A stretch of DNA of 64,000 bases from CAWGUU01 sp963825765 (GTDB taxonomy: Bacteria; Actinomycetota; Acidimicrobiia; Acidimicrobiales; AC-14): NCBI GenBank assembly GCA_963825765.1, contig CAWGUU010000003.1, positions 310,001 through 374,000 of the forward strand, in the 5' to 3' direction. Below the pieces are notes generated by a model. That model was not told where the DNA came from, ran no database searches, and saw only the letters and a list, made by a program, of their open reading frames with translations. A program made the position numbers and the translations under genes. Below, one piece after another: positions 54,454 to 62,688 of the stretch. Within the stretch, counting starts at the first letter, position 1; each line of letters opens with the position of its first letter.

Positions 54454-57417
54454 ATGAACACGCTGAACAACCGCGCCCACGGACGAATTCGGAGATTGGG
54501 GGGAATCTGGATCGCCTCGGCCCTGGCGCTGCTGGTGGGCCTGGGGGTCATGACGGGCACCGCTGCCGCGGCCGCGCCGTGCGGCTGCCGCGAGACGGGC
54601 GAATACAACCGGCCGGCCATAAAGCTCCCGGCCGCCCAGGAGGTGTCCCCAGGGGGAGGGACGTATCGCCTGCGGACCACCGACACGGCTAGCTCCGTCA
54701 TCCTCCGCGTCGAGAAGGCGGCAGGTGGCGCCCTCGTCAAGGAGTTCGAGCTCAACCGCAACCGGGTGGTCTTCGGCTTCAGCCCCGACGGCAACCGCTT
54801 CATGGTCAGCCACGGCATGCCCAACGCCCAGATCGACGAGATCACGCTCTACGACCTGGCCGCCGACGAGCAGGTCTACTTCACCACCGCCACCGCCGGG
54901 GCCTCCGTGGCCTTCAGCCCGCATGGGCGCTGGTTCCTGCTCAACGTCCTCAACGGCCCCGGCCAGGCCGAGATCATCGTCGTGGACTCGGTGAGCGGCG
55001 ACACCGCCCTCTACGCGCCCATCGCCTTCGAGACCATCCCGGGCGACCCCGGTGACCGCTTCGGCGTCATCGGCGGCGGCTTCAGCTCCGACGCCGAGGA
55101 TCGCAGCTATGTGTACGCCTACCGCGCCGCGGGCGGCCACGGCATCCAGCTAAGCCTGCGCAACCTGGCCTCCCGCAGCACGGTGCTCAGCCGCCCGGTG
55201 GCCGGCGCCTGGTGGAAGTTCAGCAAGTGCGGGGACACCCTGGGCCTCGTCAACCAAACGTCGGGCGCCAGCGTGTCGGTCCGCATCTACAAGACCGCAG
55301 CGCCCGGGACAGTCGGCACGGAGAAGACGTTCGCGCCCATTCCCGCCGACCTGCGCCTGGAGAGCACGCTCGAGCAGCACCGGGTCGTGACCACCGACGC
55401 CGCCGGCCGGGAGACGGTCACCAACGTCGGGCCCAACGAGGCCGCCGCCAACTGCCCGCCGGTGCTCGCCATCGACCGCCTGACGGTCGATCCGGCCAGC
55501 GCGGTGGGCGGGGAGCGCAACGCCACCGCCACGATCCAGCTCACCGCCCCCACGACCAGCTCCCTCGTCGTCACCCTTTCGAGCAGCGACACCGGGGCGG
55601 CGACGGTGCCGTCGACGGTGACGGTCCTCAGCGGGGCCCAGTCGAAGACCTTCACCGTCACCACCAAGCAGGTGCCCGCCGACCGGACGGTGACGATCAG
55701 CGCCACCGCCGCCGGCGTCACCAAGACCGCGGCGCTGACCGTCAAGGCCCCCGCCGTCACCGGCCCGGCCATCGACTCCCTGTCGATCGACGGCCTGCGA
55801 CCCATGGGCGGCACCAACGTCACGGGCACGATCACGCTGACCGGGCCCGCCGGTGCCGGCGGCGCCGCCGTCGCCCTGCAGAGCAGCGTGCCGAGCATGG
55901 CCAACGTCCCGGCGACGGCCACCGTGCCCGCCGGCCAGACCGCCGCCACCTTCACCGTCTCCACGTCGGTGGTCGTCGCCGACGCCCCCGCCGTCATCAC
56001 GGCGTCGGCCGGCGGGTTCTCCCGCTCGGTCAGGCTGATGGTGCTCACCCCCGACCGTGACTGCGAGCGGGGTTCCTCCGACCCCGTCACCGAGACCCTG
56101 AAGGCCAGGTCGTTCGGGGCCTTCGACGACGCCGGCGACAACGTCGACTGCGTCACCAACGTCACCTTCGAGAACGGGATCACGGTGGGCCCGGGCACGA
56201 CCGGCCTGGCCGCCGGCACCCCGGTCCAGCTGGTCGTCAACCTGCGCCTGGACGGCAGCCTCCACACGAGCCCGCCGGTGGGCTCCGGTGGCACCACCGC
56301 CGAGGGCACCGGCCAGTACCGCATCATCGACGAGTCCGTCCCCGACGACGGCGAAGGCGCACCCACGGCGGTCGACTTCGACGCCCGGTTCAACCTGCAG
56401 CAGTACAAGGCCGACCCCAACGGGCTCAACGTCTACTGGGACGCCCGCCACCGCCTCGACACCAACGCCACCGACGGCCAGTCCATCGTCGACTACGACG
56501 AGTCGGCGTCGGCCGACGCCGTCGGCGCCACGAAGGACACCGGGGTCATGACCGCCGCCTACTCGACGACCGTCGGCGCCCACCTGTCCATCTCCGGTCG
56601 GGTGTCGACAGTGGCCAGCGCCTACGGCAGCGGGGCCAGCGCCGTCGCCGACTTCTCCAACACCTTCAAGGCCGGCACCGAGCCCGGGCCGGGCTACGAG
56701 GGCCTGGAGCTGGTCTACGACGAGGGCGGCGAGGAGGAGCCGGTGAACCGGCCGCCGACCTGCACCGCCGGCGACGTGTCCACCGCCGAGGGCACCCCTC
56801 TCACCGGTTCGGTGTCGTGCACCGACGCCGACGGCGACGCCCTCACCTACGCAGTTGGCGACGGGCCCGCCCACGGCACCCTTTCGGCCATCGGTGCCGA
56901 CGGCGCCTTCACCTACACGCCTGCCGCCGGGTTCTCCGGGAACGACTCGTTCACCTTCAAGGCCAACGACGGTCTGGCCGACTCCGAGGTCGCCACTGTG
57001 ACCGTCACCGTCAGCCCGGTGAACGGCCTGCCCGTCTGCACCGACGGGACCGGGTCGACCGACCAGGGCGTCCCGCTCGGCGCCGGCCTGACCTGCACCG
57101 ATCCCGACGGCGACCCGCTGACCTACAGCGTCGCCACCGGTCCGGCCTCCGGGACGCTCTCGGCCATCGCCGCCGACGGCTCGTTCACCTACACGCCGAC
57201 CGCCGGGTTCTCCGGGACCGACTCGTTCACCTTCCAGGCCGATGACGGCTCGGGCACCGGCGTCGCCGCCACCTTCACCGTCACCGTCAAGAAGGTCGAG
57301 GTCCAGGTACCGCCGCCCTCCAACAAGGACCTGTGCAAGAACGGCGGGTGGCAGAAGTACACCAACCCGACGTTCAAGAACCAGGGCGACTGCGTGAGCT
57401 GGGTGAACACCCACTGA
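54454..57417 (+). CDS. large secreted Ig/cadherin-like repeat protein with CKNGGW C-terminus
   Basis: The 987-residue protein has a signal peptide (IWIASALALLVGLGVMTGTAAAAA, cleaved near 41), a propeller-like N-terminal region (about 45-310, FSPDGNRFMVSHG, FSPHGRWFLLN), two Ig-like repeats (about 345-520, LTVDPASAVGGERNAT...), a middle domain with DCERGSSDPV and YWDARHR, and two Ig/cadherin-like tandem repeats (about 765-945; NRPPTCTAGD and GLPVCTDGTG, each ending TYTPAAGFSGNDSFTF-like). The end SNKDLCKNGGWQKY...FKNQGDCVSWV is a cysteine-pair motif recurring at the C-terminus of secreted proteins. Probably exported and surface-associated; no enzyme motif. Monocistronic, with a terminator after it. 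Confidence 0.9.
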   Translation: MNTLNNRAHGRIRRLGGIWIASALALLVGLGVMTGTAAAAAPCGCRETGEYNRPAIKLPAAQEVSPGGGTYRLRTTDTASSVILRVEKAAGGALVKEFELNRNRVVFGFSPDGNRFMVSHGMPNAQIDEITLYDLAADEQVYFTTATAGASVAFSPHGRWFLLNVLNGPGQAEIIVVDSVSGDTALYAPIAFETIPGDPGDRFGVIGGGFSSDAEDRSYVYAYRAAGGHGIQLSLRNLASRSTVLSRPVAGAWWKFSKCGDTLGLVNQTSGASVSVRIYKTAAPGTVGTEKTFAPIPADLRLESTLEQHRVVTTDAAGRETVTNVGPNEAAANCPPVLAIDRLTVDPASAVGGERNATATIQLTAPTTSSLVVTLSSSDTGAATVPSTVTVLSGAQSKTFTVTTKQVPADRTVTISATAAGVTKTAALTVKAPAVTGPAIDSLSIDGLRPMGGTNVTGTITLTGPAGAGGAAVALQSSVPSMANVPATATVPAGQTAATFTVSTSVVVADAPAVITASAGGFSRSVRLMVLTPDRDCERGSSDPVTETLKARSFGAFDDAGDNVDCVTNVTFENGITVGPGTTGLAAGTPVQLVVNLRLDGSLHTSPPVGSGGTTAEGTGQYRIIDESVPDDGEGAPTAVDFDARFNLQQYKADPNGLNVYWDARHRLDTNATDGQSIVDYDESASADAVGATKDTGVMTAAYSTTVGAHLSISGRVSTVASAYGSGASAVADFSNTFKAGTEPGPGYEGLELVYDEGGEEEPVNRPPTCTAGDVSTAEGTPLTGSVSCTDADGDALTYAVGDGPAHGTLSAIGADGAFTYTPAAGFSGNDSFTFKANDGLADSEVATVTVTVSPVNGLPVCTDGTGSTDQGVPLGAGLTCTDPDGDPLTYSVATGPASGTLSAIAADGSFTYTPTAGFSGTDSFTFQADDGSGTGVAATFTVTVKKVEVQVPPPSNKDLCKNGGWQKYTNPTFKNQGDCVSWVNTH

Positions 57418-57439
57418 GCCGGCTGCACCGAAGATGAGT

Positions 57440-57473
57440 GTGCAAAAAGCGCCCTGTACGGGCGCTTTTGCAC
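57440..57473. terminator. bidirectional hairpin terminator
   Basis: GTGCAAAA-AGCGCCC pairs with GGGCGCTTTTGCAC around a TGTAC loop, with A- and T-rich stretches on both strands. It separates the secreted-protein gene (plus) from the tRNA/ydcF/gltX region (minus). Confidence 0.85.
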
Positions 57474-57488
57474 TCTCACGAGCTCGAG

Positions 57489-57561
57489 TAGCCCCAACGG
57501 GATTCGAACCCGTGTCTGAACCTTGAGAGGGTCCTGTCCTAGGCCTCTAGACGATGGGGCC
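57489..57561 (-). tRNA. tRNA-Glu (CTC)
   Basis: 73 nt. The T-arm GGGTTCGAATCCC, D-arm GTCTAGAGGCCTAGGAC and anticodon loop CTCTCAA (anticodon CTC) are all present; acceptor GGCCCCA pairs with TGGGGCT with a terminal G-U. No encoded CCA. It lies directly after the terminator and 30 nt from tRNA-Gln. Confidence 0.9.
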
Positions 57562-57591
57562 CGGTCCGGCCCGCATGAGCGGGCCGGCTGG

Positions 57592-57663
57592 CTCGGGGGG
57601 GAGGACTCGAACCCCCAACGACAGGGCCAGAACCTGTTGTGTTGCCTATTACACCACCCCCGA
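57592..57663 (-). tRNA. tRNA-Gln (CTG)
   Basis: 72 nt. Acceptor TCGGGGG/CCCCCGA, T-arm GGGGGTTCGAGTCCTCC and anticodon loop TTCTGGC (anticodon CTG) fit tRNA-Gln. No encoded CCA. Same strand as tRNA-Glu, ydcF and gltX. Actinobacteria usually make Gln-tRNA by amidating Glu-tRNA made by GltX, so its position beside gltX is apt. Confidence 0.9.
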
Positions 57664-57682
57664 TGGGCTGTACGAGCCTACC

Positions 57683-58306
57683 CTACGCCCGCTCGTGGAC
57701 GACCTCGTCGATGTTCGCCTGCCGGCGGAAGCCCACCAGCCGCCCCACCGCCACGGCGACGGTCTCCCGGGCCATGTACCGGGCCTCGCTCAACCCGCCG
57801 ATGGGGCTGGAGTGGGTGGGCGAGGAATGGGCGTCGAGACCGAGCTCGTCGGCCATGGCCGCGATGCGGTACGAGTGGAACGGGTCGGAGACGAGCAGCA
57901 CCTCGTGGATGTCGCGGTCCTCCAGGAAGGCCGCCACCGCCGCCAACGACTGCCACGACGACTTCCCCGAGACCTCGCGGAGGATGTCCTCGTCGGGGAC
58001 GCCCTTGGCCAGCAGGTAGTTGGCGCTGGCGGTCGCCTCGGTGAAGCGGTCGCCGGGCTGGTTGCCGCCGGTGACGACGATCACCGGCGCCAGGTCCTGC
58101 TTGTACAGCTCGTAGGCGTGGTCGAGGCGTGCCTGGAGCACCGGCGACGGCCTGCCGTCGTACTGGGCGGCGCCGAAGACCACGATCGCCTCGGCCGCCT
58201 GGGCCTGGTCGCGGCGCGACGCCCCGTAGACCTGGACGAACGTGACGCCCAGGTAGACCATCACGGCGAGGACCACGAGGGCCCCGAGCTTGATCAGCAG
58301 TCTCAC
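57683..58306 (-). CDS. YdcF/DUF218 family membrane-anchored protein
   Basis: The 207-residue protein has one N-terminal membrane helix (LIKLGALVVLAVMVYLGVTFV) and a DUF218 domain: EAIVVFGAAQYDGRPSPVLQARLDHA, PVIVVTGGNQPGD, VSGKSSWQSLAAVA and VLLVSDPFHSYRIAAMA. DUF218 proteins are linked to envelope polysaccharide or peptidoglycan processes (SanA/ElyC). Its ATG overlaps the gltX stop by 4 nt (ATGA). Confidence 0.92.
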   Translation of the reverse strand: MRLLIKLGALVVLAVMVYLGVTFVQVYGASRRDQAQAAEAIVVFGAAQYDGRPSPVLQARLDHAYELYKQDLAPVIVVTGGNQPGDRFTEATASANYLLAKGVPDEDILREVSGKSSWQSLAAVAAFLEDRDIHEVLLVSDPFHSYRIAAMADELGLDAHSSPTHSSPIGGLSEARYMARETVAVAVGRLVGFRRQANIDEVVHERA

Positions 58307-59697
58307 GTCTCGACCAGACGCCTCCGGGCGGAGCTCAGCCGGTCCAGTGTGCGCTCCCGCCCGAGCGCCTTCAACGACTCGAACAGCGGCGGGCCGACGG
58401 TGCGGCCGGTGACGGCCACCCGGATGGGCGCCTGGGCCTTCCCCAGCTTGAGCCCGTGGGCCTCACCGATGGCCAGGACGGTGTCGTGGAGCACGTCGGT
58501 GTCCCAGGGGCAGTCGGCGAAGGCGGTGTCGGCCTCGTCGAGGATGGCCCCGGCGGCGGGCACCTTCACCACCCCTTTCTCCCACGCCACTGGGTCGACG
58601 ACCGGCTCGTCGAGAAAGAGGAAATCGACCACCGCGGGTACCTCCGACAGGGTCTTGACCCGCTCCTGCACCATCGGCGCCACCACCTCGAAGCGGGCCA
58701 GGTCGAAGTTCTCGGGCGGCCAGGGCGGGTCCTCCTCCAACCACGGCAGCGCGTCCCTGACGAACGTCGCCACCGGCAGGGCCCGGATGTACTCGCCGTT
58801 GACGTGATCGAGCTTGGCCACGTCGAAGAACGCCGGCGACCCCTTGACGTCCTCGATGCGGAACGCGGCCACCATCTCCTCGATCGGCACGATCTCCTTG
58901 TCGTCCGGCGGCGCCCATCCCAGCAGGGCCAGATAGTTGCGCATGGCCTCCGGGAGGTAGCCGCGCTCGCGGTACTCCTCGAGGGCCACGTCGTCACGCC
59001 GTTTCGACAGCTTCTGGCGCTTCTCGTTCACGATCACCGGCAGGTGGGCGTAGATGGGGTCGTCCGTCACCCCGAGGGCCCGTCGCAGCAGGAGGACCTT
59101 GGGGGTCGACGGAAGCAGGTCCTCCCCGCGAAGCACGTGGGTGATCTTCATGTCGGCGTCGTCGACGGCGTTGGCAAGGACGAACATGGGCGACCCGTCG
59201 GTCCGCTGGACCACGTAGTCCTCGATGGCGGCGTGCTCGAACACGACGTCGCCCCGGATGAGGTCGTGCACCACGGTCTCACCGTCGTCGGGCACCCGGA
59301 ACCGCAGGGCGGTGCCCGGTCCGCGCTCGAGGCCGCGGTCACGGCAGAACCCGTCGTAGGAGGACGCACCGCGGGCCTTGATGTCGTCCGCGGTGCAGTC
59401 GCACCAGTAGGCGTGGCCCTCCGTGACGAGGCGGTCGGCGGCCTCGGCGTAGAGATGCATGCGCTGGGACTGGCGCACGGGGCCCTCGTCCCAGTCGAGC
59501 CCCAGCCACCGCAGCGAGCGCTGGATGCCCTCGACCAGCTCGTCGCGTGAGCGCTCCGGGTCGGTGTCCTCGATGCGCAGGACCATGGTGCCGCCGGAGT
59601 GGCGGGCGAACAGCCAGTTGAACAGGGCGGCCCGCGCGCTGCCGACGTGCAGAAACCCGGTGGGGGCCGGCGCAAATCGGACGCGGACATCGCTCAC
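58303..59697 (-). CDS. gltX: glutamyl-tRNA synthetase
   Basis: The 464-residue class I synthetase from GTG 59697 (VSDVRVRFAPAPTGFLHVGSAR) carries the HIGH-equivalent FLHVG and the KMSKS-equivalent KLSKRRD, plus RIEDTDPERSR and YWCDCTADDIKARG with a C-x-C that may hold zinc. It probably charges both tRNA-Glu and tRNA-Gln (non-discriminating) where Gln is made by transamidation. The start is set by a leaderless TAGCGT at 59705-59710, 7 nt upstream; the frame is open to 59739 without support. Confidence 0.96.
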   Translation of the reverse strand: MSDVRVRFAPAPTGFLHVGSARAALFNWLFARHSGGTMVLRIEDTDPERSRDELVEGIQRSLRWLGLDWDEGPVRQSQRMHLYAEAADRLVTEGHAYWCDCTADDIKARGASSYDGFCRDRGLERGPGTALRFRVPDDGETVVHDLIRGDVVFEHAAIEDYVVQRTDGSPMFVLANAVDDADMKITHVLRGEDLLPSTPKVLLLRRALGVTDDPIYAHLPVIVNEKRQKLSKRRDDVALEEYRERGYLPEAMRNYLALLGWAPPDDKEIVPIEEMVAAFRIEDVKGSPAFFDVAKLDHVNGEYIRALPVATFVRDALPWLEEDPPWPPENFDLARFEVVAPMVQERVKTLSEVPAVVDFLFLDEPVVDPVAWEKGVVKVPAAGAILDEADTAFADCPWDTDVLHDTVLAIGEAHGLKLGKAQAPIRVAVTGRTVGPPLFESLKALGRERTLDRLSSARRRLVET

Positions 59698-59704
59698 GGA
59701 TGCG

Positions 59705-59732
59705 ACGCTATCGGCCACTACCCTCCAACCCG
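59705..59732. promoter_or_regulatory. back-to-back leaderless promoters for gltX and proS
   Basis: Minus-strand TAGCGT (59705-59710) is 7 nt before the gltX GTG. Plus-strand TACCCT (59719-59724) is 8 nt before ATG 59733. The two -10 elements are only 8 bp apart, so the two polymerases would compete for the same site. Confidence 0.5.
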
Positions 59733-59759
59733 ATGGCAAAGCGATGTTCCCATGGGTAA
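59733..59759 (+). CDS. eight-codon upstream ORF overlapping proS
   Basis: ATG 59733 starts MAKRCSHG and ends at TAA 59757-59759, which overlaps the proS ATG at 59752 in a different frame. With TACCCT 8 nt upstream it could be the leaderless first ORF of the transcript, and proS would be reached by reinitiation. proS has no Shine-Dalgarno of its own. Confidence 0.4.
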   Translation: MAKRCSHG

Positions 59760-61158
59760 GTCAGTGTTGACTGCACAATCCGAAGACTTCCCCCGCTGGT
59801 ACCAGGACGTGGTGGCCAAGGCCGAGATGGCCGAGAACGGCCCGGTGCGGGGCACGATGGTCATCCGGCCCTACGGCTATGCCATCTGGGAGCGCATGCA
59901 GCGCGACCTCGACGACAGGATCAAGGCCGCGGGTGCCTCCAACGCCTACTTCCCCCTCTTCATCCCCGAGTCGTACCTGCGCAAGGAGGCCCAGCACGTG
60001 GAGGGCTTCAGCCCCGAGCTGGCGGTGGTCACCCACGGCGGCGGCAAGGAGCTGGAGGAGCCCGTGGTCGTGCGGCCCACCAGCGAGACGATCATCAACG
60101 TGTTCTTCTCGAAATGGGTGCAGAGCTACCGCGACCTGCCCATGCTGCTGAACCAGTGGGCCAACGTCGTGCGGTGGGAGCTGCGGCCCCGGATCTTCCT
60201 GCGCACCACCGAGTTCCTCTGGCAGGAGGGCCACACCTGCCACGCCACCCAGGACGATGCCCGGGCTTACGCCCTCGGCATCCTCCACGACGTGTACGAG
60301 GCGTTCGCCCGGGACGTGCTGGCCCTGCCGGTGCTGGTGGGGCGCAAGACCGAGCGCGAGCGCTTCGCCGGAGCCGACGCCACGTACACCATCGAGGGGA
60401 TGATGGGCGACGGCAAGGCCCTGCAGATGGGCACCAGCCACGAGCTGGGCCAGAACTTCGCCAAGGCCTTCGACATCACGTTCCAGTCGTCCACCGGCGC
60501 GTCGGAGCACGCCTGGCAGACGTCGTGGGGGGTGTCCACCCGGCTCGTGGGGGCGCTGATCATGGGCCACGGCGACGATCGCGGCCTGCGGGTGCCCCCG
60601 GCGCTGGCTCCCGTCCAGGTGGTCGTGCTGGTGGTCCGGGCCGAGGACGGGGCGGGTGAGCGGGCCGCGGCCCTGGCCGACGAGCTGCGGGCGGCGGGGC
60701 TACGGGTCGATTTGGATGCCCGCGTGGACACAGGCTTCGGCCGCCGGGCCGTCGAGTGGGAGATCAAGGGCGTGCCCGTGCGGGTGGAGGTCGGTCCCCG
60801 CGACCTGGCCGCCGGCACCGCCACGCTGGTCCGCCGGGACACGTCGTCGAAGGAGCCGGTGGCGCTGGAGGACCTGGTGGCTGCGGTGAGCCGGACGCTC
60901 GACGAGATCCAGCAGTCGCTCTACGCCGAGGCCCTCGAACGCCGGGAGTCCCGTACAGCCGACGTGTCGTCGGTCGACGAGGCCCGGGAGGCGGCGGCGA
61001 CGGGGTTCGCCCGGCTCCCGTGGGACCTGGTCAGAGGCCAGGAGGACGCCCTGGCCGCCGACGCCGTCACCGTCCGCTGCCTCCAGCGCCCCGACGGCGG
61101 CGTCCCCCTGTCGTCGGACGAGCCCGACCTGGTGGCGACGGTGGCCAAGGCCTACTGA
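59752..61158 (+). CDS. proS: prolyl-tRNA synthetase (short, archaeal/eukaryotic-like type)
   Basis: The 468-residue class II synthetase has motif 2 region RTTEFLWQEGHTCHATQDDA and motif 3 GASEHAWQTSWGVSTRLVGALIMGHGDDRGLRVPP, and the HTT-type opening DFPRWYQDVVAKAEMAE. It lacks the insertion (INS editing) domain of the long bacterial form and ends in a ProRS C-terminal-like region. Starts are discussed with the upstream ORF. It diverges from gltX and converges with the hypothetical gene at 61231. Confidence 0.96.
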   Translation: MGKSVLTAQSEDFPRWYQDVVAKAEMAENGPVRGTMVIRPYGYAIWERMQRDLDDRIKAAGASNAYFPLFIPESYLRKEAQHVEGFSPELAVVTHGGGKELEEPVVVRPTSETIINVFFSKWVQSYRDLPMLLNQWANVVRWELRPRIFLRTTEFLWQEGHTCHATQDDARAYALGILHDVYEAFARDVLALPVLVGRKTERERFAGADATYTIEGMMGDGKALQMGTSHELGQNFAKAFDITFQSSTGASEHAWQTSWGVSTRLVGALIMGHGDDRGLRVPPALAPVQVVVLVVRAEDGAGERAAALADELRAAGLRVDLDARVDTGFGRRAVEWEIKGVPVRVEVGPRDLAAGTATLVRRDTSSKEPVALEDLVAAVSRTLDEIQQSLYAEALERRESRTADVSSVDEAREAAATGFARLPWDLVRGQEDALAADAVTVRCLQRPDGGVPLSSDEPDLVATVAKAY

Positions 61159-61174
61159 CGGCCGCTCCAAGCCC

Positions 61175-61223
61175 GAACTGGTTCCACAGAACGGGGCCAG
61201 GCACCGCTGTGTGGAACCAGTTC
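61175..61223. repeat. palindromic repeat (family A, copy 2)
   Basis: GAACTGGTTCCACAGAACGG (plus GG) at 61175-61196 and CCGCTGTGTGGAACCAGTTC at 61204-61223 form an imperfect stem around CCAGGCA. It is the same element as 3129-3177 with a few changes. It lies exactly between the convergent ends of proS and the next gene, where it could terminate both. Confidence 0.85.
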
Positions 61224-61230
61224 GCTGGGG

Positions 61231-61737
61231 TCAGGCGTTGATCAGGCTGCGCCAGTCGCCCAGCTTGGCCTTGACCTGCGCCGGCGTCATCCGCAGGGTC
61301 GACTCGGGGACGCGGTCGACGATCTTGCGCTGGTCGAAGTAGTGGTGGGCGGCGCCGCTGAACAGCGGCTTGCGGTACTCGACCAGGTCCGCCGGGGCCC
61401 CGCCCATGTACCCCCAAAGGGTGTACGACACCTCGAAGTCCTGGGTGACGGGCGCCCTGCCGAACAGCGACGCCCGGGCCAGACCGACGGCCAGGTTGCC
61501 GGCGACGACGTCCTCCATGTGCTCGCCGGGGGCCAGCTCGAGGCGGTCGGCCAGGCGCCGCGCCAGCTTCAGCCCGTAGCCCTGGTCGGGCCCCGGTCGG
61601 CCGAGCTTGGGCCCGGTGGGCTGGCGGCCGACGAGGTCGCCGGGGCGGGTGGCGGTCCAGCCCCGGGCCGCCGGCATGGCCAGGCCGGTGCGGGCCTTGT
61701 CGGCCAGGGCGACGGGGACGTAGTCGGGGGCGGCCAC
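61231..61737 (-). CDS. hypothetical protein downstream of ilvE
   Basis: 168 residues from GTG 61737 (MAAPDYVPVALADKARTG). A middle region HMEDVVAGNLAVGLARASLFGRAP and end region FEVSYTLWGYMGGAPADLVEYRKPLF with HHYFDQRKIVDRVPESTL are well structured, soluble and without known motifs. It is 26 nt after ilvE and probably in the leuB-ilvE transcript. I do not recognise the family. Confidence 0.75.
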   Translation of the reverse strand: MAAPDYVPVALADKARTGLAMPAARGWTATRPGDLVGRQPTGPKLGRPGPDQGYGLKLARRLADRLELAPGEHMEDVVAGNLAVGLARASLFGRAPVTQDFEVSYTLWGYMGGAPADLVEYRKPLFSGAAHHYFDQRKIVDRVPESTLRMTPAQVKAKLGDWRSLINA

Positions 61738-61763
61738 CTCAGCGCCCCCGGGTGAGCAAGGGG

Positions 61764-62684
61764 TCAGGCGTTGACATGTTCGAGCCAGTCCTTGTAGCGG
61801 TCGACCTCGCCCCGGACGGTGGCGAAGTAGGTCTCCTGGATGCTGCGGGTGATGGGGCCGGGATCGCCGATCTGGCGGTCGTCGACCGAGCGGATCGGCA
61901 CCACCTCGGCCGCGGTGCCGGTGAGGAAGGCCTCCTCGGCCAGGTACAGGTCGGTGCGCAGCAGGTTGGACTCGGCCACCTCGTAGCCGAGGTCACGGGC
62001 GATGGTGACCACGGAGTCCTGGGTGATGCCCTCCAGCGCCCCCGCCGAGGTCGGCGGGGTGAGGACCCGGCCGTGCTTGACGATGAAGAGGTTCTCGCCG
62101 GTGCACTCGCTCACGTACCCGTTGGGCGACAGGAGGATGGCCTCGTCGTAGCCGGCGTTCAGAGCCTCGACCTTGGCCATCGACGAGTTGCCGTACATCC
62201 CGGTTCCCTTGGCCGCGATGGGCACGGCGTTGGGGTCGTGGCGCTGCCAGGAGGAGATCTTGCACCGGACGCCCCGCTTGATGCCCTCGTCGCCCAGGTA
62301 GGTGCCCCACGGCCATACCGCGATGGACACGTTGACCGGGCACGGCAGCGGGTTGAGCCCCATCTCGCCGTACCCGAGGTACACGAGCGGACGGATGTAG
62401 CAGGCGTCGAGGTTGTTGACGCGGACGGTCTCCTTGACCCCCTCGACCAGCTCCTCGACGGTGTAGGGGATGTCGATCAGGTACACCTTGGCGCTGTCGA
62501 ACAGCCGGTTGATGTGGTCGGTGAGGCGGAACACCGCCGCCCCCTGCGACGTCGTGTAGGCGCGGATGCCTTCGAACACCCCGCTGCCGTAGTGGAGCGA
62601 GTGGGTGAGGATGTGGACCTTGGCGTCGTCCCACGACACCAGCTCCCCGTCCATCCAGATCTTTTCGACCTTCTGCAGTGGCAT
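61764..62684 (-). CDS. ilvE: branched-chain amino acid aminotransferase
   Basis: The last step of leucine, isoleucine and valine synthesis. The 306-residue fold-type IV PLP enzyme from ATG 62684 (MPLQKVEKIWMDGELV) has HYGSGVFEGIRAY, YIRPLVYLGYG, the PLP lysine in AAKGTGMYGNSS, SECTGENLFIV and TGTAAEVVPI. It is 4 nt downstream of leuB. An in-frame upstream extension to 62738 lies within leuB and is not needed. Confidence 0.96.
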   Translation of the reverse strand: MPLQKVEKIWMDGELVSWDDAKVHILTHSLHYGSGVFEGIRAYTTSQGAAVFRLTDHINRLFDSAKVYLIDIPYTVEELVEGVKETVRVNNLDACYIRPLVYLGYGEMGLNPLPCPVNVSIAVWPWGTYLGDEGIKRGVRCKISSWQRHDPNAVPIAAKGTGMYGNSSMAKVEALNAGYDEAILLSPNGYVSECTGENLFIVKHGRVLTPPTSAGALEGITQDSVVTIARDLGYEVAESNLLRTDLYLAEEAFLTGTAAEVVPIRSVDDRQIGDPGPITRSIQETYFATVRGEVDRYKDWLEHVNA

Positions 62685-62688
62685 CGCC

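Noticed and set aside
57440..57473. Possible riboswitch or attachment site next to the tRNAs
   Set aside because: It is a simple symmetric terminator; no integrase or duplicated tRNA end was found nearby.
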